Below, piece by piece: positions 44,572-52,668 of a DNA stretch of 64,000 nucleotides. The position numbers and the translations under genes are program-made. Each line of letters starts with the position of its first letter. Within the stretch, counting starts at the first letter, position 1. The notes under the pieces were generated by a model, which was not told the DNA's origin, did not search any database, and saw only the letters and a program-made list of their open reading frames with translations. This DNA comes from Actinokineospora pegani (lineage in GTDB: Bacteria; Actinomycetota; Actinomycetes; Mycobacteriales; Pseudonocardiaceae), in contig NZ_WHOL01000126.1 of assembly GCF_009745975.1 (NCBI RefSeq), forward strand, positions 121,409-185,408, given 5' to 3'.

Positions 44572-44671
44572 GCCCGTCTCATTAGCCAAAACGGGTCAAC
44601 CCCCTCCCCCACCCCGGGCTGGACGCCGTACCGTGGTCAACGGCCGCCGCTCAGCAGCGGGAGGAGTTCCC

Positions 44672-44851
44672 ATGATCGACAACTGGCGCAAGTCCAGCTT
44701 CAGCGCCGACGACGCGGCCTGCGTCGAGACCGGCTGGACCGCCACCACCGTCGCCTACCGCGACACCAAGCAGGCGGGCACACCCGACCGCCCCACCCTG
44801 CACTTCCCCACCGAGGCCGCCCAGGCCTTCCTCACCCACATCACCCACTGA
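44672..44851 (+). CDS. DUF397 protein, copy 2
   Basis: A second 59-residue DUF397 protein, nearly identical to copy 1 in protein and DNA; differences are confined to the G-N/D-D positions near residues 13-14 and the last few codons. It has its own GGGAGGAG six bases before an ATG. A recent tandem duplication of about 330 bases including the downstream hairpin explains the arrangement. Confidence 0.9.
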   Translation: MIDNWRKSSFSADDAACVETGWTATTVAYRDTKQAGTPDRPTLHFPTEAAQAFLTHITH

Positions 44852-44915
44852 CACACCCCCACCGAACCCCGGGAGCCGCCCAGGCCCTGGGGTTTGTACG
44901 CATACGAGACCGCGC

Positions 44916-45181
44916 GTGAACGTTGACGAACTGGCTGCGGCCGTGCACGCCGGACTGGCCCAGTTGCCGATGGGTATAGCGGACTCACTGGACCAAGTCC
45001 AGGAAGTGCCCAGCCAAGCGCTGGCGGGATCGACAGCACCCGACGCCGCTCACAGCCCGACTCAGCTCGCGCACGCGAACAGGAACTCACCAGGGTGCGC
45101 CACCTCTGTGAGCAGGTGCGCACCTCGTTCAACAGCTACCTGTCTCTGCTGATGAGTTCTCAGGAGGACGACAATGGTCGA
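44916..45181 (+). pseudogene. N-terminal remnant of a deaminase-toxin-type gene
   Basis: GTG AAC GTT opens NVDELAAAVHAGLAQLPMGIADSL, clearly related to the N-terminal helix of the broken toxin at 42983 (NVEQMVAAIRAASQRLPDS). Near 45070 a one-base shift moves the homology to another frame reading AREQELTRVRHLCEQVRTSFNSYL. The linker PxxNPTGKKTHGR and the deaminase domain are absent; the sequence runs directly into the Imm1 gene. The remnant therefore has no catalytic part. Confidence 0.65.
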
Positions 45182-45533
45182 GCTAGGCGTGTGGTACGAC
45201 CAGGACGGCGGTGATGCCCACCGCGAAGGCGAACCACTCATCCTGGTCCGCACTGGCGCCGAACTGGATGCGCTGATCGACCGAGCCCGGTCCGAGACTC
45301 GAGACCACCGCTGCCCCGCTGCCGTCCAGGTCGTGCTCCACGGCAACAAGGGCTACCCGATCCTCGAAGTCGGACTCGGCCAGAGCACCGGCTTCATCCA
45401 CTACCACGCCGACGACGACGCGCGCACCATCGGCCATGGTGACCCCGAGGGCGTTGCCGAATACGAGATCGAAGCCGGTTCATCCCGTGGATCATGCGCT
45501 CAAAGGCGCGTTCTCCGTGCTGCACTTCGATGA
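45174..45533 (+). CDS. Imm1-family immunity protein with altered C terminus
   Basis: A 119-residue frame; about residues 1-100 match the Imm1 family (VWYDQDGGDAHREGEPLILVRT, VLEVGLGQ-type ILEVGLGQSTGFIHYHA, GDPEGVAEYEI). AGGAGG lies six bases before the ATG. The last ~20 residues are unrelated to Imm1 because the DNA from about 45475 is the tail of a DUF5753 gene read in another frame. It may be a degraded or orphan immunity gene; no intact toxin is present. The other broken copy shows what the C terminus should be. Confidence 0.6.
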   Translation: MVELGVWYDQDGGDAHREGEPLILVRTGAELDALIDRARSETRDHRCPAAVQVVLHGNKGYPILEVGLGQSTGFIHYHADDDARTIGHGDPEGVAEYEIEAGSSRGSCAQRRVLRAALR

Positions 45534-45575
45534 CAACCGATCGCCGCTCTGCGACTCGTTTCAGTCGCTCTGACA
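45470..45575 (+). pseudogene. tail fragment of a second DUF5753 regulator
   Basis: In a frame different from Imm1 the DNA reads FIPW, then (one base shifted) DHALKGAFSVLHFDD, matching VIPQSVGVHAALEGAFFMLRFDD of the intact XRE-DUF5753 protein, and stops at 45571-45573. This is the only remaining part of another WhiJ-type gene. Confidence 0.6.
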
Positions 45576-45779
45576 GATGAAATTCCGAGCAACCCTCCCC
45601 TTCCACCCCCGTATGCCTTACGGTTACCGGGGGCGCACGCAAGGTGAGGGGGGTCGGGTGGTCGCTTCGACGACGCTGCCACACCTCCCCCTTTCCCACG
45701 CTCGCCGAGGCCTCCATACGCCGTACGAGTGGCGTTGGACGACAACTAGCCGACACACGTCGAGCCAGTCTCGATATTC

Positions 45780-45813
45780 CCTTACCGTCATCGTGTCAAC
45801 ACGGACGGTAAGG
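45780..45813. repeat. 10-bp perfect inverted repeat overlapping an RBS
   Basis: CCTTACCGTC (45780-45789) and GACGGTAAGG (45804-45813), spacer 14. The right arm runs into the AAGGGGG ribosome binding site of the next gene, so a protein or RNA fold here could control translation or transcription. The region 45576-45779 holds no gene. Confidence 0.55.
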
Positions 45814-45822
45814 GGGCTGGGC

Positions 45823-46221
45823 GTGTACATCGATGAGGGCAAGGCTGGACCACTCGGTGAGATCGGCAGCGCCGTGACCGCGTTCGCGCAAGCCGCCGCT
45901 GACGGCCAGTTCGCCGTCAACGCGCACGGCGGCCGACCACTGGTCAACGCCATCGACCGGCTGATCGACTGGATCGACGGGAGACAGTACGACCTGCAAC
46001 TGCTCGAGCAGGAACCCCCGCTGGGGACCAGCAACAACGCCAAGGTGATGCGGCCCTACATGCAGCAGGTCGCCATCGACGAGCAGGGATTCCTCACCCA
46101 GCTCAGAGCCCTCTCCGCGAACCTGAAACTAGCCAAGACCGCGATCCTGGCCGCGATGGCCAACTACGCGGCAGCCGACGAGGCAGGCGTGCGGCTGCTC
46201 AACGAGTCGGAGGACCAGTGA
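45823..46221 (+). CDS. ESX/WXG-like helical secreted-type protein
   Basis: A 132-residue all-helical protein with an Ala-rich helix pair (~10-35 and ~85-125; MANYAAADEAG near the end), typical of the WXG100/PE-like proteins exported by type VII systems in Pseudonocardiales. A clear WXG is not present (LIDWIDG may take its place at ~45-51). GTG start with AGGGGG eight bases upstream. It overlaps a DUF3558 lipoprotein gene by four bases, a pairing seen next to type VII substrates. No type VII machinery is in the window. Confidence 0.6.
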   Translation: MYIDEGKAGPLGEIGSAVTAFAQAAADGQFAVNAHGGRPLVNAIDRLIDWIDGRQYDLQLLEQEPPLGTSNNAKVMRPYMQQVAIDEQGFLTQLRALSANLKLAKTAILAAMANYAAADEAGVRLLNESEDQ

Positions 46222-46778
46222 CAGCGCACCCCGCCAAGGCCCTCGCCGCAACGGCGCTTCTGGCGATGGCACTCACCTCGTGCGCGCAGCAGGTGCCGGG
46301 CACACCGGTGGCGTTGATGGGCGGCGCACCCCAGGACTCCAAGACGGCGCCGTCCAATCCCGGCGGCGAGAGCGACGACCTGGCCTCGTTGGACCCGTGC
46401 GATCTGCTCAGCGAAACCACCAAGAGCGCGCTGCACGTCGACGGCGCGCCGGAGCCGAGGAAGTACTCCCACGTCAAAGCGTGCGGTTGGACCGTGCACG
46501 ACGACCCGCTCGTCCCCTCGGGGTACCACCTCGGGATAGCCGTCTACCCGGAAAAGGGCATCGACGACGCTGTCGCCACCGACGGCGTGCTGACCCCGGT
46601 CCAGGTCGGGAGGCATCGAGGCGTCCAGTACTTCGGGGCAGGCAAGAGCGTGTGCAGCATCGCGTTGGAGGTCACCGCGACCTCCCGCATCGACATCAGC
46701 GGCTCCGGCAACGACGACGCGGGACGGTGCCCCGCCGCCGAGCGGGCCGCGCGGCTGATCGAGCCCGACCTGCCCTGA
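46218..46778 (+). CDS. DUF3558 lipoprotein
   Basis: A 186-residue exported lipoprotein: signal peptide with lipobox ALTSC (Cys at about 22), a Ser/Pro/Gly linker, and a DUF3558 domain (~55-183) with LDPCDLLSETTK, KACGWTVHDDP and VCSIALEVTA; its cysteines probably form disulfides. Mycobacterial LpqN-like relatives bind type VII-associated partners. GTG overlaps the upstream helical protein gene. Confidence 0.87.
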   Translation: MTAHPAKALAATALLAMALTSCAQQVPGTPVALMGGAPQDSKTAPSNPGGESDDLASLDPCDLLSETTKSALHVDGAPEPRKYSHVKACGWTVHDDPLVPSGYHLGIAVYPEKGIDDAVATDGVLTPVQVGRHRGVQYFGAGKSVCSIALEVTATSRIDISGSGNDDAGRCPAAERAARLIEPDLP

Positions 46779-46799
46779 GAGCAGGCCGGGCCCGGGCGC

Positions 46800-47372
46800 T
46801 CACGCCGAGGCGCGGGCGACCCTGCTCATCGTGTACTGCACCAGTTCCACCAGCACGGCCTTGCAGGACTCGCGCTCGCGCGCGTCGCACTGCACCACCG
46901 GCACGCTCGGATCGATGTCGAGCGCCTGCCGGACTTCGTCCACCGAGTGGTCCCAGGAGCCCTCGAAGCCGTTGACGGCGACGATGAACGGGATGTGGCG
47001 GCGTTCGAAGAAGTCGATGGAGGGGAAGCTGGAGTCGAGCCTGCGGGTGTCGACCAGCACGATGGCGCCGAGGGCGCCGTGGGCCAGCTCGTCCCACATG
47101 AACCAGAAGCGGTTCTGGCCCGGCGTGCCGAACAGGTAGAGCACCACCTGCTGGTTGATGCTGATGCGGCCGAAGTCGAGCGCGACCGTCGTGGTCTCCT
47201 TGCCCTCGACCATGCGCATGTCGTCGACGCCGACGCTGGCCTCGGTCAGGACCTCCTCGGTGCGCAGCGGCGGGATCTCGCTGACGGCGTTGACCATGGT
47301 GGTCTTGCCGACGCCGAAACCGCCCGCGACGACTATCTTGACCGAGGTGGGGACGGCGAGGGTGTCGCTCAC
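46800..47372 (-). CDS. cvnD: conservon GTPase (CvnD)
   Basis: A 190-residue Ras-like GTP/ATP-binding protein with P-loop GGFGVGKTT (~17-25), the G3-like FGTPGQNRF (~82-90) and a VNGF box. In Streptomyces conservons CvnD works with the CvnA kinase-like sensor and the roadblock protein CvnB, resembling a membrane G-protein coupled complex that controls development or secondary metabolism. GTG start three bases after the cvnC stop; last gene of the operon. Confidence 0.93.
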   Translation of the reverse strand: MSDTLAVPTSVKIVVAGGFGVGKTTMVNAVSEIPPLRTEEVLTEASVGVDDMRMVEGKETTTVALDFGRISINQQVVLYLFGTPGQNRFWFMWDELAHGALGAIVLVDTRRLDSSFPSIDFFERRHIPFIVAVNGFEGSWDHSVDEVRQALDIDPSVPVVQCDARERESCKAVLVELVQYTMSRVARASA

Positions 47373-47375
47373 CTG

Positions 47376-47747
47376 TTAGATCCTCCGAATGCCATCGAGT
47401 ACCGCCTGCAGCAGCTTGGTGTCGTTGATCTCCGTGGTCTGGAACATCGCGCCCGCCACCACGTCACCGCGCTCGATCAGGTCGCTGATGAGGACCTTGA
47501 CCACCACCAGCGGGACGTTGAGGTAGGCGGCGACCTCGGCCACCGAGAGCGGGGCCTTGCAGATCTCGATGATCTGCACGTGCTCCGGGGTGAGCGAGGA
47601 GGTCTCCGACGGCGACTCGGACACCCTGATCTGGGTCACCAGGTTGAGGTTCGGGGCGTTGGGCCGGGTGCGGCCGCGCGTCATCGCGTACGGGCGCACC
47701 AGTGGGCCCGCCGCCTCGTCGAACCACCAGTCCTGCTCGCCAGCCAT
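47376..47747 (-). CDS. cvnC: DUF742 conservon protein (CvnC)
   Basis: A 123-residue DUF742 protein: WFDEAAGPLVRPYAMTRGRTRP near the start, then a winged-helix-like core with CKAPLSVAEVAAYLNVPLVVVKVLI and a C-terminal LLQAVLDGIRRI. It lies between cvnB and cvnD as in all conservons. An in-frame GTG one codon upstream is possible. Confidence 0.93.
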   Translation of the reverse strand: MAGEQDWWFDEAAGPLVRPYAMTRGRTRPNAPNLNLVTQIRVSESPSETSSLTPEHVQIIEICKAPLSVAEVAAYLNVPLVVVKVLISDLIERGDVVAGAMFQTTEINDTKLLQAVLDGIRRI

Positions 47748-47772
47748 CACCGGCGCACCACCGTCCCCCCGG

Positions 47773-48213
47773 TCACGACGGGCGCCGTCCCGGTGTGGCG
47801 GCCGCGGCCGCCGCACCACCGCGCGGCGCCGAGGCCAGGTGCGCCCCGACCCGCTTGACCAGCATGTTCATCTCGTAGGCGATCATGCCCACGTCCGCGT
47901 CCTCCTCGCCGAGCACGGCCAGGCAGGCGCCGCGGCCCGCCGCGGTGACGAACAGGAACGCGTGGTCCATCTCGACGATGGTCTGGCGCACCTGCCCGCC
48001 GTTGAACTGCCTGCCGGTGCCGCGTGCCAGGCTCTGGAACGCCGACGCCATCGCCGAGAGGTGCTCCGAGTCGTCCTTGGACAGCTCGGCGGAGCGGCCG
48101 AGCAACAGGCCGTCCGCGGAGAGCACGACCGAGTGGCGGATGCCGACCACCCGTCGGACCAGGTCGTCCAAAAGCCAGTTGAGCTGCTGGTCCTGGCCGA
48201 TCTTGTCGTTCAC
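47773..48213 (-). CDS. cvnB: roadblock/LC7 conservon protein (CvnB)
   Basis: A 146-residue roadblock/LC7 domain protein (LNWLLDDLVRRVVGIRHSVVLSADGLLLGRSA through EMNMLVKRVGAHL). Roadblock proteins act as GTPase regulators, here of CvnD. The C-terminal tail is Ala/Gly-rich. GTG at 48213 has AAGGA nine bases upstream; an in-frame ATG (48276, MTTSEG) would overlap cvnA and add ~21 residues. Confidence 0.92.
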   Translation of the reverse strand: MNDKIGQDQQLNWLLDDLVRRVVGIRHSVVLSADGLLLGRSAELSKDDSEHLSAMASAFQSLARGTGRQFNGGQVRQTIVEMDHAFLFVTAAGRGACLAVLGEEDADVGMIAYEMNMLVKRVGAHLASAPRGGAAAAAATPGRRPS

Positions 48214-48262
48214 CGTCTGCTGTCCTTCCCCGTTGTCCCACACCACTTCATGGACCTGGCCC

Positions 48263-50779
48263 TCACTGGTCGTCATGATCCTGGGGCTGCTCCGGCGAGT
48301 CCTCCACCCGCCGCGCGTCCCTGGTCCCTCGCTGGAACGCCGACATCGTGTCGCGCACCCGTTCCGCGGTGTTCTCGCCCGTGCGTGGGACATCCGACTC
48401 CCAATCCGGGATGACCGGATCATCCCGCAGTTGCGGGGCCAGGTTCTGCTGCCGCTTGCGCCGGGGCAGCACGGGGCGCTCGCCGGGCGCCAGCCGTTGT
48501 CCGTTCTGCGAGTGCGACTCCCCAACTCCGTTCTCGACGGGTGACGCCGCCGCCTCCGGCGTCTCCTCGTCGGTCAGCGGCCACTGGGCGGCGTCGGGGT
48601 CGGCCGCCGCCGTCCCCTGCTCGCCCAGGGCGTCGGACCAAAACTTGTCGATGCCGCGGTAGGGAGCGTTCTCCGCGGCGCCATCGAAGGCGTCGTCGTC
48701 GGCTTCGAGCCTGGTCGACACCGCCGTGGCCGTCGCGCCCGGGCCGTCGGACGACGCGTGCTCCAACTGCTTGCGCGGGCGCGGGCTGGGGGTGTCGGTC
48801 TCCGGCACGTAGTCCGCCGACTCCGAGACGATGTCCGACGGGATGAACACCAGGGCCACGGTGCCACCGTAGGGCGACTCGCGCAGCTCGACCCGGATCG
48901 CCCGGCGCGCGGCCAGGCGGGCGACGACGAACAGGCCCAGGCGCGACTCGCCGCGCAGCGCCATCGCGTCGAACTCCGGCGGGTGGGCGAGCATCTGGTT
49001 GTGCTGCTCGCGGTCCTCCGGGGTCATGCCCAGGCCGTGGTCCTCGATCTCGACGACCACGCCGCCGGAGACCTGCGAGGTGTAGACCTCCACCTGCGAG
49101 CGCGGCGGCGAGAACGACGCGGCGTTGTCGACCAGCTCGGCGACCAGGTGGATGGTGTCGGCGACCGCCACGCCCTGCAGCGCCACGTCGGGCACCTGGC
49201 GCACGCGGACGCGGACGTACTGCTCGGTCTCGGCGACCGCGGCGCGCAGGATGTCGAGCAGGCGCACCGGCTTGCGCCACTGGCGGCCGGGCTGCTCGCC
49301 CGCGAGGATGATCAGGTTCTCGGCGTTGCGGCGGGCGCGGGTGGCCAGGTGGTCGAGCTGGAACAGCGAGTCGAGGTGCTCGGGGTTCTCCTCCTCGCGC
49401 TCCATCCGGTCGAGGATCTTGAGCTGGCGGTGCACCAGGCCCTGGTGGCGGTGGGCGATGCCGAGGAAGACGCGGTTGACGCCCTCGCGGGCCTGCGACT
49501 CCTTCACCGCCGCTGCGATCGCGGTGTACTGGGCGGCGTTGAACGCGTCGGCCACCTGGCCGATCTCGTCGGTGCCGTAGTCCAGCGGCGGCACCTCGGC
49601 GCCGACGTCGACCCGGTCGCCGGTGCGCAGCCGGTCGACGATGCTGGGCAGCCGCTCGTGGGCCAGCTTCAGCGCGTCGTCCTTGAGCTTCTCCAGGCGG
49701 GTGACCAGCGCCTTGTTGACCAGGCGGCGGGAGATGCGGACCGCGAGCACGATGCCGGTGACCACCGCGAGCAGCGCGATCAGCGAGCCGACGATGACCT
49801 CGAAGAACTTGTCGTCGGCGCGCTCGAGGCCCAGTTGCACGCCGTCGGTGGCCTGCTGCTTGGCCAGCGCGATGACCTGCTCGGAGGTCTCGCTGCTCAG
49901 CGCCTCCCACTCCGCGGCGCCGAGGGCGGGCACGACGTTGGCGCTGTTGTTGGCGCTGCCACCGTCCTGCTCGCTGGGGGCCAGGCCGATCATGGCGTCC
50001 TCGGCGGCGATCAGGTTGGCCCAGCTCTGCGAGGCGATCAGCGCGTTGTGCTGCTGCTTGACCCGTTCGGTGCCGCTCTGCGCGGCCGTGGTCAGGGTGC
50101 TGCGGTAGGAGCCGACGAGCAGCGCGAAGTCCACGTGCTGCTCGGTGGTGAAGCCGCGGGTGGCGATCGCGGCCGAGGCCAGCGAGGAGGCCCGGGACTG
50201 GCGGTCGCCGGAGCGGAAGATGTCGGTCGCGACCAGACCCGCCTGCACGACGACCGGGTCCGGCACGATGCGGGCCTGGGTGTCGAACAGCGCGGTGCCC
50301 GCGTCGAGCACGCTGTTGTAGTAGTCGAAGACCTCAGCCAGCTCGGCCCGCCCGGACTCGACCTGCGCGCGCCGCTGCGGCAGCGGGGCCAGCACGTCGT
50401 TGAGCTCGCGGATGCGGTCGTTGACCTCCTGCGGCGCGCTGGCGGCGAGGGTGTCCAGCGCCGAGCGCAACTCGTTGATGGCGCGGTCGGTCTCCTGCTG
50501 CTGTGCGCTCAGCGGCGCCGTGTTGGAACCGGGGGCGCTGATCACCGCCATGGTGAGCTGCCGCTCGCGCTGCAGCGCGGCGAAGGTGTTGACGGCGGGG
50601 ATGGACGCGTCCTTCACACCACTGGTGACGGCCTTGAGGTAGATGCCGTCGAACACGGTGTAGGACGAGAACACCGCCCACATGACCAGCAGGATGACGC
50701 TGGGTACGACGACGACACCGGTGAGCCGCGACCGAATGGTGGTCGTCGACTTGCCTGCCGCACCGTTGATCTGCTTCAC
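48263..50779 (-). CDS. cvnA: conservon nitrate-sensor-type histidine kinase (CvnA)
   Basis: An 838-residue membrane sensor: short cytoplasmic N terminus, first membrane helix (~18-40), an extracellular NIT-like helical domain (~50-320; FAALQRERQLTMAVI), second helix (~325-350), HAMP, an N-box LVDNAASFSPP and a G-type box RGESRLGLFVVARLA (HATPase ~475-620), then ~200 disordered residues. The canonical phosphoacceptor His region reads FLGIAHRHQGLVHRQL. GGAGAG precedes the GTG by a few bases. First gene of the cvnABCD operon. Confidence 0.93.
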   Translation of the reverse strand: MKQINGAAGKSTTTIRSRLTGVVVVPSVILLVMWAVFSSYTVFDGIYLKAVTSGVKDASIPAVNTFAALQRERQLTMAVISAPGSNTAPLSAQQQETDRAINELRSALDTLAASAPQEVNDRIRELNDVLAPLPQRRAQVESGRAELAEVFDYYNSVLDAGTALFDTQARIVPDPVVVQAGLVATDIFRSGDRQSRASSLASAAIATRGFTTEQHVDFALLVGSYRSTLTTAAQSGTERVKQQHNALIASQSWANLIAAEDAMIGLAPSEQDGGSANNSANVVPALGAAEWEALSSETSEQVIALAKQQATDGVQLGLERADDKFFEVIVGSLIALLAVVTGIVLAVRISRRLVNKALVTRLEKLKDDALKLAHERLPSIVDRLRTGDRVDVGAEVPPLDYGTDEIGQVADAFNAAQYTAIAAAVKESQAREGVNRVFLGIAHRHQGLVHRQLKILDRMEREEENPEHLDSLFQLDHLATRARRNAENLIILAGEQPGRQWRKPVRLLDILRAAVAETEQYVRVRVRQVPDVALQGVAVADTIHLVAELVDNAASFSPPRSQVEVYTSQVSGGVVVEIEDHGLGMTPEDREQHNQMLAHPPEFDAMALRGESRLGLFVVARLAARRAIRVELRESPYGGTVALVFIPSDIVSESADYVPETDTPSPRPRKQLEHASSDGPGATATAVSTRLEADDDAFDGAAENAPYRGIDKFWSDALGEQGTAAADPDAAQWPLTDEETPEAAASPVENGVGESHSQNGQRLAPGERPVLPRRKRQQNLAPQLRDDPVIPDWESDVPRTGENTAERVRDTMSAFQRGTRDARRVEDSPEQPQDHDDQ

Positions 50780-51293
50780 GGCTCTCCACGGGTCCTGTCG
50801 GCGGCGTGCGCGAGCCCCGCGCGCGACCGTCGCCTGCACCTGTATTCAGTACGCGCGTCCCCCAATGAGGTTATCGCCCTCTTGAGTGAAACGCTGAGCT
50901 CATTCAAGATCCATCTTACTCAGAGCCAGCGATCACCTGCGGTGCGCGAGAACAAAGCGTACCGGTTCACCCTCCAGTGGAAAGCACCCGGCCCACATCA
51001 CGAAAAGTTGAGGGCGACATCACCCAGCAGGAGCAAAGCCAGCCACCGCCGGACGGGTGGTGGGGCACCGTCCGTTGCGGACACCCGCCCGCGAACCACG
51101 CGAGCCCGGGCGTGTCGGGTACCCATGGAATCCCTTTTTCGGCGTCACTGGAATGATTCCGGAAAAGATCAAGAACGTGTCCGGCGCCACAACAAGTCGA
51201 ATTCAGCCGAACGGCCGATCGCAAGGCCGTGTCAGGAGGTCCGCGGACGCGGTATCTTCGGCGAACTGATCACGTGTGTGGATGTGGGGAAGC
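50780..51293. other. 514-bp divergent intergenic region
   Basis: Control region between cvnA and the VanZ-like gene. Base composition is clearly lower in GC than average (for example 50860-51010 and 51130-51210), as expected for promoters or acquired DNA. No protein gene, tRNA or perfect long palindrome is recognised. Confidence 0.4.
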
Positions 51294-51902
51294 GTGACGG
51301 CACTGACCAGGGTGTTCCTCAATGTGAACACGGTGGCCGCCGGTGCGGTGCTGGCCGGGTTGCTGGTCGCGGGGCTGGTGCGATCGCGGGCGCACGGGGC
51401 GGACCGGGTCGCGCGCACGCTGGGCGCCGCCGCGCTCGGCCTGTGGCTGTTGCTGCTGGTCTACGTGACGATCGTGCTGTCCCCGCCGACCCTGGGCGTG
51501 CGGTTCAGCCTGATCCCGTTGGCGGACACCGTCGACGGGCTGTTCTCCCGCAACTGGGACAACGTGGCAGCCGCGACCGCCGCCAACGTCGCCCTGTTCC
51601 TGCCCCTGGGGGCCGGCTTGGCGATCCGCGCACCGCGCGCGTCGTGGGTCGTGCCCGCGGCGGCCGGGGCCGGGCTGTCCCTGGCCGTCGAACTCACCCA
51701 GGGTTTCCTGGTGCGCCACGGCGCGGTCGCCGCCGACGACTTGATCACGAACACCGCGGGCGCCGTGCTGGGGTGGGCCCTGCTGCGCTGGTGGGGTGGC
51801 CACCGGGCCCTCACCCCAGCCCACCACGAACCCGGCAGGGCCGAGCCCGAGTCGTCAGGCCCGCCGCGGGCTCAGACAGGCGGGACGATCCCGGGGAACT
51901 GA
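51294..51902 (+). CDS. VanZ-family membrane protein
   Basis: A 202-residue protein with about five hydrophobic segments and the VanZ-like pattern: VTIVLSPPTLGVRFSLIPLADT, NWDNVAAATAANVALFLPLGAGLAI, LAVELTQGFLV and DDLITNTAGAVLGW. Some VanZ proteins give low-level glycopeptide resistance; others are of unknown role. GTG at 51294 has GGGGAAG upstream; the frame could start 6 codons earlier at 51276. Its end overlaps the convergent zinc-ribbon gene by 31 bases. Confidence 0.87.
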   Translation: MTALTRVFLNVNTVAAGAVLAGLLVAGLVRSRAHGADRVARTLGAAALGLWLLLLVYVTIVLSPPTLGVRFSLIPLADTVDGLFSRNWDNVAAATAANVALFLPLGAGLAIRAPRASWVVPAAAGAGLSLAVELTQGFLVRHGAVAADDLITNTAGAVLGWALLRWWGGHRALTPAHHEPGRAEPESSGPPRAQTGGTIPGN

Positions 51903-52069
51903 CCGGTCGTGCCGCAGTGCGGGCACGGTCGGCCGCTGTCGACGGCGCGGGCCTGACCGCCGATGACCGCGGGCTTGGGGTCGGCGACCATGCCCGCGCC
52001 GCCGCAGGAGTGGCAGAGGGTGTGCACCTGGTCGGAGACCCCCGACCCACCCGGGTCTTCGTCGTTCAT
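51872..52069 (-). CDS. small zinc-ribbon (DnaJ-like CxxC) protein
   Basis: A 65-residue protein with two CxxC pairs, CHSCGG and CPHCG, about 28 residues apart, expected to bind one zinc as in DnaJ central-domain fragments. Common in actinomycetes; unknown function. It overlaps the VanZ-like gene tail to tail. Confidence 0.75.
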   Translation of the reverse strand: MNDEDPGGSGVSDQVHTLCHSCGGAGMVADPKPAVIGGQARAVDSGRPCPHCGTTGQFPGIVPPV

Positions 52070-52118
52070 CGACCCACCACGCCCCACCCCGGACCGCCGC
52101 ACCGGGAGCGGACGGCCT

Positions 52119-52496
52119 TCAACGCACCGAGCCCAGCACGCGCGTCACCTGGATCAGCAGCACCACCCGCTCCGGGTTCACCCGGGGCTGCCGGTACCGG
52201 GCCGCGTACCGCCGCTCCGCCTCGGCCACCTCCGCCGGGTCGTCGCTGACCGACACCGTCCCCTCCAATGTGGACCACCGGGCACCGTCCACCTGGCACA
52301 CCGCCGCCACCGCCCCCAGCCGGGCGTTGCGCGCCTTGCGCGACCCCGATCCGGTGATCACCCGCGCGATCCCCGTCGCCGGGTCGAACGTGACGCCGAC
52401 CGGGACCACGTGGGGCGTGCCGTCGGGGCGCAGGGTGGTCAGGGTGCAGAGGTGGCGTTCTGTCCAGAACGCCTGGAACTCCTCGCTCGGGGTCAT
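52119..52496 (-). CDS. pyridoxamine 5'-phosphate oxidase-family (PPOX/F420-type) protein
   Basis: A 125-residue split-barrel flavin/F420-binding protein: FWTERHLCTLTTLRPDGTPHVVPVG near the start, then KARNARLGAVAAVCQVDG and ERRYAARYRQP. The pattern is that of the short F420-dependent PPOX group. Substrate unknown. ATG at 52496; divergent from the D-threonine-aldolase-like gene 172 bases away. Confidence 0.85.
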   Translation of the reverse strand: MTPSEEFQAFWTERHLCTLTTLRPDGTPHVVPVGVTFDPATGIARVITGSGSRKARNARLGAVAAVCQVDGARWSTLEGTVSVSDDPAEVAEAERRYAARYRQPRVNPERVVLLIQVTRVLGSVR

Positions 52497-52668
52497 GGGT
52501 GGACGATACCCGGCGCGGCCGGGGGGCGACCGGAATCCGGTTGGCCCACCCACCGATCCAAGGTGGCCCAGGCGTCTTCTTCGGACTGATCTCCACCGGG
52601 CGCGGCTCCTCCACCCGACACCGACCCCCACAAAACGGCCCGACCGCGTTCACGGGCACAGTGGGCGG

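Noticed and set aside
48758..52249. 1163-codon open frame on the plus strand
   Set aside because: Antisense shadow of cvnA and neighbours: His/Gln/Arg/Gly-rich low-complexity translation, no domain, covers several well-supported genes.
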